DNA from: Accumulibacter sp. | GTDB taxonomy: Bacteria; Pseudomonadota; Gammaproteobacteria; Burkholderiales; Rhodocyclaceae | Direction of reading: 5' to 3' | NCBI GenBank assembly: GCA_017302455.1 | Contig: JAFLDO010000038.1 | Coordinates: forward strand, 1-47,553 | DNA: 47,553 nt | Part shown: positions 18,401-27,097 of the stretch, piece after piece | Numbering within the stretch: the stretch's first letter is position 1 | Layout of the letters: the number at the start of each line of letters is the position of its first letter | Notes under the pieces: model-generated | What the model saw: only the letters and a program-made list of their open reading frames with translations | Databases searched by the model: none | What the model was told of the DNA's origin: nothing | Program-made: the position numbers and the translations under genes

Positions 18401-18511
18401 AACAGATGCATTTGGTGATTGGTGTTCTGTCTTGGTCATCTCCGGTTGTCTCCTCCACCCTCCTCCTTTGGTGTGGATTTAGCGCGATTCCAACGAATCG
18501 CGCTTTTTTTT
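18401..18511 (+). ncRNA. Candidate small regulatory RNA with CU-rich loop
   Basis: A promoter (18366-18394) and a perfect rho-independent terminator (stem 18481-18489 with 18496-18504, then eight T) bracket about 110 bases without a plausible ORF. Bases 18450-18466 read CTCCTCCACCCTCCTCC, complementary to Shine-Dalgarno sequences. CCACC and GGTG around them can pair, leaving the CU-rich tract in a loop. Such loops are known from CcsR-type RNAs of alphaproteobacteria and similar RNAs in Neisseria. It lies 113 bases from the 3' end of dcuB and points toward it. Identity with a named family is not established. Confidence 0.65.
18481..18511 (+). terminator. Rho-independent terminator of the small RNA
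   Basis: AGCGCGATT (18481-18489), loop CCAACG, AATCGCGCT (18496-18504), then T up to 18511. The stem is perfect over 9 bp. On the other strand no T run follows, so it works rightward only. Confidence 0.9.
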
Positions 18512-18624
18512 GCCCTGAAAACAGCATCGCCGACGCGCGTCCGGTTCAGTGCCGGCGGCGAACCGTCCTCCCGGCGACCGATCCGCAATCTCCGGACCAT
18601 CGTGGTCCCTGCGCAGCAAACAGT

Positions 18625-19950
18625 TCAGAAGATGACGCGTGCCAGCAGCAGGCCGGTAGTCACCGCAACGACGGTCGCTACCACGCCGGGGATCATGAAT
18701 GAGTGATTCAGCACGTACTTGCCAATCTTCGTCGTACCCGACAGATCGAAGTTGATCGCCGCAATCAGCGACCCGTAAGTCGGGATAAAGAAGTACCCGT
18801 TGACCGATGGAAACATCGCTATCAGAAACTGTGGCGGAATCCCCAAAGCGATACCCAGCGGCATCAGCGCGCGGGTCGTTGCGGCCTGGCTGTAGAGCAG
18901 CACCGAAGCGAAGAAGAGGCCGAAGGCAAAGGTCCATGGCGCCACTTCCGCCCAGTGTCCGATCGCCGGCACGATGACGTCCTTGTGCGCGGCGATGAAA
19001 CTGTCGCCAAGCCAGGCCAGCCCGAAGATGCCAATCACGGCCACCACGCCCGCACGCAGCGTCGCGGTCCGCGGGATCTCGTCGACATTCACTCTGGTCA
19101 GCATCAGCATGATCGCCGCTACGGCCATCATCACGACCTCGATCACGATCGGCATGCCCAGCGCGCTCTTCGCACCGGGCAGCTTGCGCAACTCGGGAAA
19201 GAACCCGAAGAGCACAACCAGCGCCACGCCGGCCAGAAACAGAAACGCGGACAGTCTGGCCGCCGGCTTCAGTGGCGGCCGATCGGAAGCCGCCTTCGGC
19301 ACCGGAATCTGGCCCGCCAGCAAGCGCGCCTGATACTCGGGATCATCCTTCAGATCCTCGCCCAGAAACATTGAAATGAAGGCGGCGGCGACCACCCCGG
19401 CCAGCGTGGCCGGCACGCAGATCATCAGGATCTCGGGCAGACCCCAGGCGTTGAGCCCCTTCTCGGCGAACAAACCGATCATCGCCGCCGTCGCCGCCGC
19501 TACCGGACTGGCCGTGATCGCTTGCTGCGAGGCGATGGTGGCGACGGCCATCGGGCGCTCCGGACGGATGCCGTTCTGGTGCGCCGTTTCGTAGATCACC
19601 GGCAGTAGCGGATAGACGATGTGGCCCGTGCCGGCGACGAAACTGAAGCTCCAGGTGGTCAACGGGGCGACAATGGTGACGTACTTGGGGTTGGCGCGGA
19701 TGATTCGCTCGGCGACCCGCACCAGGAAGTCGATGCCACCGGCAGCGTCCATCACCGACGCCGCCATGATCACCGCCAGGATGATCAGCATCACGTCGAT
19801 CGGCGGCGAGGTGGGCGTGACTCCGAAGCCGACGATCAGCACCAGGAGTCCGACCGCACCCCAGAGGCCCAGCCCAACCCCGCTGTAGCGAGCGCCCATC
19901 CAGATGGCGCCAAGGACGACCACGAATTGCAGAATGATGGTGAGCGACAT
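18625..19950 (-). CDS. dcuB: Anaerobic C4-dicarboxylate transporter, DcuA/DcuB family
   Basis: The 441-residue inner-membrane protein has about 10-12 helices and clear Dcu family text: PPIDVMLIILAVIMAASVMDAAGGID, TWSFSFVAGTGHIVYPLLPVI and IASQQAITASPVAAATAAM. Dcu carriers exchange fumarate, malate or aspartate for succinate during fumarate respiration. The stop lies 113 bases from the small-RNA terminator. The gene follows aspA with a 21-base gap on the same strand, so aspA-dcu is one transcript. GGAG lies upstream of ATG 19950. Whether it is DcuA- or DcuB-like in transport mode cannot be told by eye, so the symbol is provisional. Confidence 0.9.
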   Translation of the reverse strand: MSLTIILQFVVVLGAIWMGARYSGVGLGLWGAVGLLVLIVGFGVTPTSPPIDVMLIILAVIMAASVMDAAGGIDFLVRVAERIIRANPKYVTIVAPLTTWSFSFVAGTGHIVYPLLPVIYETAHQNGIRPERPMAVATIASQQAITASPVAAATAAMIGLFAEKGLNAWGLPEILMICVPATLAGVVAAAFISMFLGEDLKDDPEYQARLLAGQIPVPKAASDRPPLKPAARLSAFLFLAGVALVVLFGFFPELRKLPGAKSALGMPIVIEVVMMAVAAIMLMLTRVNVDEIPRTATLRAGVVAVIGIFGLAWLGDSFIAAHKDVIVPAIGHWAEVAPWTFAFGLFFASVLLYSQAATTRALMPLGIALGIPPQFLIAMFPSVNGYFFIPTYGSLIAAINFDLSGTTKIGKYVLNHSFMIPGVVATVVAVTTGLLLARVIF

Positions 19951-19971
19951 GTCCGTGTCTCCGTGTGAGCG

Positions 19972-21378
<1,407 letters not shown>

Positions 21379-22124
21379 GGCTATCTCCTTGTTGTTGGTT
21401 GCGGGTAGGACCGTCGCGCTCCTGGCGAGCCGGTGGCTGTCTTTGCTGCTTTCCATTCTAGTCCACGGCCCAAGCGCTAAGTGCATGATCCGAAGTACAT
21501 GATCGTGTCTCGCTTCCGGCCGGCGGCGCAAACCAGCGCGGCGCCGAAGAGACGACGCCCCGACAACACCGACCGTCAGCATTATGCCCGGCCGGCCGGC
21601 TGACCTACGCCCGCGTACCGGCGCAGCGAGGATGAGGGCCCGCCGCGCATCCGCAACGGTCGCTGGCGCGTATACCCGGATAAGTGCCTCGTCCGCCGAC
21701 CCCCGATCTCAACGCCCGCGGCCTGGCGCCTCTCTACCAAGCGCTCACCCATAACCCCCGAAAGGGATCGACATGCCGATCATGACCAACGACGCGAGCC
21801 CGACGGGGCAACCCGGTCGCCGCGGGCGTCCCTTCCGCGCAGGGACAGTCCGCCGGGAAGGCAGACCAAGCCGACACCGACGGCGAACGTCCCGACCAGC
21901 GTCGCCCGCGGCAAACGCAAGCGCGCGGGGCAGCAGTTCCGGCTTCTTCACGCGCCCAGCCAATGTCGCCACGCACCCTTGGTGAGCCCGACGCGGCTTC
22001 CTCACCGCCGCCCGGCGTGGGCAGTGGCCGCCACGCCAGCGACGAGCACGCCGTGCGAGCGTCGGCAGACGGTAGATTGGCCAGGGCGTTTGGCGGCGTG
22101 CCGATCATCGGGCAGAATGCACCC
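21379..22124. other. 746-base region without a convincing gene
   Basis: This lies between the divergent aspA and sigma-factor genes. Short frames occur on both strands, but none has a ribosome binding site or a known product. On the minus strand, hydrophobic stretches appear in two different frames (ATLVGTFAVGVGLVCLPGG near 21840-21910, LASLVMIGMSIPFGGYG near 21745-21805). They may be the remains of a decayed membrane-protein gene. Confidence 0.4.
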
Positions 22125-22805
22125 ATGCCAGAGATAGATCAGAGCAGGAAAATCGACGAGGCCGAGCCAAGCACAGCCACGACGGCAGGCGAACCCGGCC
22201 CAACGATGGGCGAATCGCGACCGCGGCGACCGTTCGCCGACGAGGAGCGTCTGCAGGATTGGATCGCCCGCATGGTGCGCCAGGACCAGCAGGCCCTCGG
22301 CGAACTCTACGAAACAATGGCCGGGCGCGTCTATGGGCTGGCGCTGCGCATCACCCGGCACGTGCAGACCGCCGAGGAGGTGACCGAGGATGCCTTCTGG
22401 CAGGTCTGGCGACAGGCGCCACGCTTCGACGCGACCCGCGGCAGTGCCGTGACCTGGATACTGACGATCACCCGGAGCCGCGCGCTGGATGCCCTGCGCC
22501 GCAGCGATCCCGCCGAACCACTCGACGAGGAGTGCCTCGCCGACCTCCAGGCGGGCAGCGACCCGCAGGATCTCCTGGCCGCCGTACAGCGCGAACACCG
22601 CCTGCATGCCGCCTTGCGCAACCTCGATCCGCTGCCCCGCCAACTGGTCGCGCTCGCCTTCTTTCGTGGCCTGTCGCACGAAGAAATCGCGAGCCAGACG
22701 TCCTTGCCGCTTGGCACTGTCAAGTCGCACATCCGGCGCGCGCTCCTTCGCCTGCGCCAGTTGCTCGGCGCCGATGACCCCCATTCCCCAATGGTGACCC
22801 CATGA
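22125..22805 (+). CDS. ECF-type RNA polymerase sigma factor
   Basis: The 226-residue protein has an N-terminal extension of about 40 polar residues. Region 2 follows (about 45-115): QQALGELYETMAGRVYGLAL, AEEVTEDAFWQVWRQAPRFD and TWILTITRSRALDALRR. Region 4 (about 155-215) has LPRQLVALAFFRGLSHEEIA and LPLGTVKSHIRRALLRLRQL. The WRQAPRFDATRGSA wording resembles the SigK/ECF11-like sets paired with ChrR-type anti-sigma factors. ATG 22125 is used, but ATG 22206 is possible and would remove most of the extension. It overlaps the next gene by four bases, which fits an anti-sigma partner. Confidence 0.9.
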   Translation: MPEIDQSRKIDEAEPSTATTAGEPGPTMGESRPRRPFADEERLQDWIARMVRQDQQALGELYETMAGRVYGLALRITRHVQTAEEVTEDAFWQVWRQAPRFDATRGSAVTWILTITRSRALDALRRSDPAEPLDEECLADLQAGSDPQDLLAAVQREHRLHAALRNLDPLPRQLVALAFFRGLSHEEIASQTSLPLGTVKSHIRRALLRLRQLLGADDPHSPMVTP

Positions 22806-23659
22806 ACAGCGAGCCCAAGGATTACGCGGACGCCACCGATGACGATGGCGCCGAGCGGGAAATCAGTAGTCTGATCTGCGACGGACTGGCGGCCATCGAG
22901 CTGCCGGCAGCGCAGCGGGCCGGACTTCGCCAGGCGCTGCTTGAGCGGGTCGGGGAAAGCGTTCGCCGACATGCGCGCTTGCTCGTCGTGCGCAACGGTG
23001 ACGGCATCTGGCGAGCGGTGAAGGCCGGAATCCGCGCCAAACTCCTCTGGGAAGGTCCAGAAGGAGCCTCGGTACTGATCGAATTCGCCCCCGGTGCAGG
23101 TCTGCCCGTACACCGCCACCACCATCTTGAGGAGGGCATCGTCCTCCACGGCCGACTGCAACTGGGTGATCTTGAACTCGGCCCGGGCGACTATCACGTC
23201 TCACCGGCCGGCAGTCGCCATGGTCGCATTTCATCACCCGACGGGGGGCTGGCGTACCTGCGCGGCACCTCGCTGGGACGCGCGAAAGCAGTCATCGGTG
23301 AGTTGCTTGGGGGTCTGGTGCCGGGCAAGGGGCCCGCGGTACACACCATTCGAGCCAACCAGGGTGATTGGCGCGGCATTGCACCGGGCGCCGAGGAGAG
23401 AATCGTCTGGCGTGACGGCGACACGGTCTCTCGGTTCATCCGTCTGGCACCGGGAAGCCGCCTCGCCCGCCACGCGCATGCCGGCAATGAAGAGTGCATG
23501 ATGATCACCGGCGACGCCTTCTTCGGCGACCTGCTGGTGCAGGCCGGAGAGTTCCACCTGGCGCCCGCCGGCAGCGAGCACGGCGAGGTCAGCAGCGACA
23601 ACGGCGCCCTGCTCTTCGTGCGCGGCCGCCCTCCGCTGCCTCTGCCGCCGGGACCGTGA
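22802..23659 (+). CDS. Two-cupin ChrR-like anti-sigma factor candidate
   Basis: The 285-residue protein has an N-terminal helical part (about 1-65) where anti-sigma domains usually sit, then two cupin domains. Cupin 1 (about 75-160) has VHRHHHLEEGIVLHG and PAGSRHG. Cupin 2 (about 185-275) has RHAHAGNEECMMITG and PAGSEHG. Both keep the His/His/Glu/His metal ligands. In ChrR of Rhodobacter a zinc anti-sigma domain with one cupin releases the sigma factor after singlet oxygen. Here the HxxxCxxC zinc site of that domain is not visible and there are two cupins, so the sensing may differ. It overlaps both neighbours (ATGA with the sigma gene, GTGA with the next). Confidence 0.8.
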   Translation: MNSEPKDYADATDDDGAEREISSLICDGLAAIELPAAQRAGLRQALLERVGESVRRHARLLVVRNGDGIWRAVKAGIRAKLLWEGPEGASVLIEFAPGAGLPVHRHHHLEEGIVLHGRLQLGDLELGPGDYHVSPAGSRHGRISSPDGGLAYLRGTSLGRAKAVIGELLGGLVPGKGPAVHTIRANQGDWRGIAPGAEERIVWRDGDTVSRFIRLAPGSRLARHAHAGNEECMMITGDAFFGDLLVQAGEFHLAPAGSEHGEVSSDNGALLFVRGRPPLPLPPGP

Positions 23660-24180
23660 GCCGGCGCCTGGTACTGATCAGCCGCTGGCGTCTGGAGACT
23701 TCCCGGGAGCGCCTCTGGGAACTGCTCGTCGATCCGCTTGGCTGGCCACGCTGGTGGCCGCATCTGGTCGGCGTCAGGCGAGTCGCCAGCGGCGACAGTG
23801 ACGGTATTGGTACGGGATATGCCTTTCGCTGGCGCAGCGGCATCGGTTACACAGTCCGTATCGTGATGACCACCCGCCGGGCCGACGCCCCACGGGAACT
23901 CGAGGGGACAGCCAACGGCGACCTGAGCGGCATCGGCCTGTGGGTAATCGAAGAAGACCCCCCGAGCGCCGTACGCCTCACCTACCGCTGGGACGTCGAA
24001 CTGAGGAAACCCTGGATGCGCTGCCTGGCGCCGCTGCTACGGCGCGTCTTCGCTCGGCGTCACTTCGCGGTAATGGCGGGCGGCGCCGCCGGGATGGCCA
24101 GGGAACTCGCCTGCCGCGTCTCGGATATCGAGGAGTGGTCGGCGATCAGCCCCGTACCCGACGCCACGAGGAACCGCTGA
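23656..24180 (+). CDS. SRPBCC (START-like) lipid/polyketide-binding fold protein
   Basis: The 174-residue protein begins SRRLVLISRWRLETSRERLWELL and continues WPRWWPHLVGVRRV, the typical first strand and helix of the SRPBCC helix-grip fold, with YAFRWRSGIGYTVRIVM and VRLTYRWDVEL as later strands. Such proteins bind hydrophobic ligands or act in oxidoreductive chemistry; the ligand cannot be named. GTG at 23656 overlaps the stop of the cupin gene (GTGA), so all three genes are one coupled unit. This location suggests a product of the sigma-factor response. Confidence 0.8.
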   Translation: MSRRLVLISRWRLETSRERLWELLVDPLGWPRWWPHLVGVRRVASGDSDGIGTGYAFRWRSGIGYTVRIVMTTRRADAPRELEGTANGDLSGIGLWVIEEDPPSAVRLTYRWDVELRKPWMRCLAPLLRRVFARRHFAVMAGGAAGMARELACRVSDIEEWSAISPVPDATRNR

Positions 24181-24544
24181 GCAGTCGTCGAGCGATCGCT
24201 TCCTGCCCGCCCGACACAAGGCAACGAATCTCGCTGACGACCCTTTTCCGCCCTGCCCCGGCGCCGCCGATCGATGGCATGCCGTGTGGATTGTCGGGCG
24301 CCAGGCGCTTGTCGGTGCAACCAATCCGCCGGTCATGCGTTGACATGTCTTGTCGACCTGGCCAAGGGTGAACGGCGTATCCTATGCAATCAGTCCCGCC
24401 GCACGCGCCTGCTCGCTACCCTGCTTCCAGCAGACCTGTCCGCGTCAAGCGGGGCGCACGGCATCATGCGGCCGCGACGACCATGCCTTGCGCGTGGTCC
24501 GAGCTTTTTCGATCCATCTCGACTTGCCTTCTGGGAGTAAGCAA
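24181..24544. other. Intergenic region before the OmpA-like gene
   Basis: These 364 bases hold no gene that I can support. A TTGACA lies at about 24342, but no -10 box at normal spacing is clear. The last 20 bases carry the GGGAG ribosome binding site of the OmpA-like gene. Confidence 0.4.
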
Positions 24545-25099
24545 ATGAAATATGTCGCGATTCTGGGGCTGGCCTGCTGCACGCTGGTTCCGGTAGTCTC
24601 GTTCGCACAGGCTGAGCGAGTCCTCAAGCCCGAGGAAATCAATGAGAGGGCGCTGGTCGATCTGCTCTCTCCGGAAGCAACGGTGGCGCCAGCAGCACGC
24701 AAGACGCGTGCGATCAGCGTCACCCGCGACGAAAGCTCGCTACCGGCCGCCAAACCGGCGGCAGCGTCGTTGTTGATCATCTTCGAAACCAACTCGGCGA
24801 GCTTGACGCCGAAAGGCAAGCAGTCGCTCGACGTCGTCGGGCGAGCGCTCAACTCGGAGAAGCTGACGGCCTACAAGTTTGCAATCGAAGGGCACTCCGA
24901 CCCGCGTGGCGGCGAGGACTACAACCTGCGGCTATCGCAGGCGCGAGCGGAGAGCGTCGTCGGCTATCTCGAACAGAGCCATCAGATCGAGCCGGCGCGC
25001 CTTAAGCCGGTCGGCAAAGGTCCGACGCAACTCCTCAATCCCGCCCGTCCGGAAGCCCCTGAAAACCGCCGCGTAACCATCAAGCGACTCGACAACTAG
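24545..25099 (+). CDS. OmpA-family periplasmic peptidoglycan-binding protein
   Basis: The 184-residue protein has a signal peptide (1-22, cut after SFAQA), a linker of about 60 residues, and an OmpA C-terminal domain (about 80-184). The domain has LLIIFETNSASLTPKG, the EGHSDPRGGEDYNLRLSQAR core, RAESVVGYL and ENRRVTI, so the Asp and Arg that hold diaminopimelate are present. There is no lipobox, and no beta-barrel precedes the domain, so it would be free in the periplasm. GGGAG precedes ATG 24545. It ends 33 bases from the 3' end of the kinase gene, tail to tail. Its neighbourhood suggests a role in the kinase/STAND cassette, which is an inference. Confidence 0.88.
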   Translation: MKYVAILGLACCTLVPVVSFAQAERVLKPEEINERALVDLLSPEATVAPAARKTRAISVTRDESSLPAAKPAAASLLIIFETNSASLTPKGKQSLDVVGRALNSEKLTAYKFAIEGHSDPRGGEDYNLRLSQARAESVVGYLEQSHQIEPARLKPVGKGPTQLLNPARPEAPENRRVTIKRLDN

Positions 25100-25132
25100 G
25101 CTGGACCGCGAAGGCAGCAAAGCGCTGGCGGC

Positions 25133-27019
25133 TCACTCGATCTCTTCGATCGCAAACAGCGCGGCGCCATAGCCGGACGAGCAAGTACGGCCCGCAGGAC
25201 AGACCACCTTGCCAGCAAAAGGATTGGCCGCGCCTGCGGCTGACTGCATGGCGACTTTCTCGGCCGCCTTGCGCGGAAACTGGGCAAAGGGATCGACCTT
25301 CTTCAGGCCCGCGGCAGAAAAATCGCGCCGGTTCTCGGACACGATGGCGACGAAACGATTGCTTCCCGGTGGCCCGCTGGCCGTCATCGCCCAGCCCGGT
25401 CGAGGCAGGCTCAGTTCGCCATCACCCGCGATGCCGTTGTCGGCGTCGATCGCGTTGGGGAACAGCAAGTTGAACTGCCCGTCCGTGCCCACCATCAGGA
25501 CGTAAACATAGCCGGCCTTCAGCGAAGTGATCCGAAAACGGAGCTTGTCCGTGCCGATCCTGACCTTCGCTTTTTCCGGCACCACCGCCACCCGAGCATT
25601 GGTATCGCGCTGCTGGTAGATCTCCTGCAGCATGTCGAGCGGATCGAAAGCCTTCGCGGCGTGCTTGGCCGAATCGGTCGCTCCGTTCTTTCCGAGCAGC
25701 ATGTCCACCAGTTGCTGCTCCGTCACGCCCTTGCGGTCCGCGGTCTGCACCTGCGCGGCCGGCAGCGGCGATTCACTGGCGCCGGATGTGGCCTGAACGG
25801 CAGCCGCAGGCGCGGCAGGAGCTGCCACCGGCGCGGCACCAGGCGCCTCGGCGGGTGGCGGAACGGGCTTGGCCACCGCTGGCAGCGGCCCCTCCGGCTT
25901 CGGCTGCAGTACGTACAGCGCGCCGGCAGCGGCGACCAGCAGGGCGCCGACACCCGCCGCAATCAGCGGCATCCTGCTGGCTTGCTGGCTGCCCGCTTGC
26001 GGCGTCACCGGCGTTGCCTTGACCTCGCTCGCGGCCGGCTTGGCATCGGGAACCTGGCTCAAGCCCAGAAGGGCACGAAACTCGCTGACGCTCTGCGGGC
26101 GATCCTCCGGCTTGACGGCCAGGGCGCGATCGATGGCGTACAGGAAGGAGTCGCTGTAACGGCCTGCCGCCGCCTTCGCCAGCGGCACCATGGTGTCCTT
26201 GATCGAACGACCGACCGACGGCATCGGCGGCCGGCCGGTGATGGCGTTATAAACGACGGCTGCCAGGGCATAGAGGTCGGTCCAGGCGCCCTGCTTGACG
26301 TGCGGCACTTCAGCATACTGTTCCAGCGGCGCGTAGCCCGGCTTGAGAATGACGGTCAGCGCTTGCGTCCGGTCGCTGATGACGCGTCGGGCCGCACCGA
26401 AGTCGAGCAGGAGTGGTCTCCCGTCCGTCAGCAGGAGGATGTTGTCGGGGGCGATGTCGCGGTGAAAACAGTTGGCGTGGTGCAGCACTTCCAGTGCTTC
26501 CAGCAAGGGGTCGATCACTCCCCGCAGCCAGGCCTCGTCCGGGGGCCCGGGCATTTTCTGCAAGGACTGCTTGAGCGTCACACCCTCGTAGAACGGCATC
26601 ACCATATAGGCCGTGCCATTGCCTTCCCAGAATCGATAGACCTTGACCAGTGACCGATGGTCGAACTGGGCCAGCATCCGCGCTTCATTGACAAAGCTGC
26701 GCAGGCCGATGGCAAAGGTCTCGGCGAGGCGCGAGGACTTGACCGCCACCGTCAGACCCTCGATGCGCGCCGCCAGCGACGAGGGCATGTATTCCTTCAG
26801 CGCCACCAGCCGACCCAGCGAGTGATCGTTGGCGAGGTAGACAATTCCGAAGCCGCCAATGCCGATCAGGTCGATGATTTCAAATTCATCGATCTTGGTG
26901 CCTTCCGGCAGCGCGTTGTTGTCGGGCTCGCTGCCCGCAGCAGCATCCGCACCCGGAGTCGGCGACGCCGCCAGCGGACGCTGGACCCAAGTCCTTTCGT
27001 ATTCTTCTGATTCAGACAT
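25133..27019 (-). CDS. Transmembrane Ser/Thr protein kinase with C-terminal DUF4384 domain
   Basis: The 628-residue protein has a Hanks-type kinase domain (about 45-320): glycine loop IGIGGFGIVY (52-61), Lys75 in VALKEY, catalytic HRDIAPDNIL with Asp188, and DFG with Asp206, so it should be active. One membrane helix follows at about 350-371 and then a Pro/Ala-rich stalk (to about 410). The C-terminal domain (about 485-575) is a DUF4384 module, with GYVYVLMVGTDGQFNLLFPN. The topology puts the kinase in the cytoplasm and DUF4384 in the periplasm. ATG 27019 is chosen; the extra 13 residues upstream look non-coding. The nSTAND gene ends 78 bases upstream, so it is the last gene of the cassette. 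Confidence 0.93.
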   Translation of the reverse strand: MSESEEYERTWVQRPLAASPTPGADAAAGSEPDNNALPEGTKIDEFEIIDLIGIGGFGIVYLANDHSLGRLVALKEYMPSSLAARIEGLTVAVKSSRLAETFAIGLRSFVNEARMLAQFDHRSLVKVYRFWEGNGTAYMVMPFYEGVTLKQSLQKMPGPPDEAWLRGVIDPLLEALEVLHHANCFHRDIAPDNILLLTDGRPLLLDFGAARRVISDRTQALTVILKPGYAPLEQYAEVPHVKQGAWTDLYALAAVVYNAITGRPPMPSVGRSIKDTMVPLAKAAAGRYSDSFLYAIDRALAVKPEDRPQSVSEFRALLGLSQVPDAKPAASEVKATPVTPQAGSQQASRMPLIAAGVGALLVAAAGALYVLQPKPEGPLPAVAKPVPPPAEAPGAAPVAAPAAPAAAVQATSGASESPLPAAQVQTADRKGVTEQQLVDMLLGKNGATDSAKHAAKAFDPLDMLQEIYQQRDTNARVAVVPEKAKVRIGTDKLRFRITSLKAGYVYVLMVGTDGQFNLLFPNAIDADNGIAGDGELSLPRPGWAMTASGPPGSNRFVAIVSENRRDFSAAGLKKVDPFAQFPRKAAEKVAMQSAAGAANPFAGKVVCPAGRTCSSGYGAALFAIEEIE

Positions 27020-27097
27020 CGAAATCCCTGTTCTAGGCAACGCGGCCAAGCACGTCATTCTGCCGCAGTTTGCCGACCTGGCAAAGCAATCGGCTGA

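Noticed and set aside
18233-18439. Minus-strand frame of 68 residues across the small-RNA region
   Set aside because: It lies antisense to the promoter and RNA and has no start signal; the promoter/terminator pair explains the stretch better.
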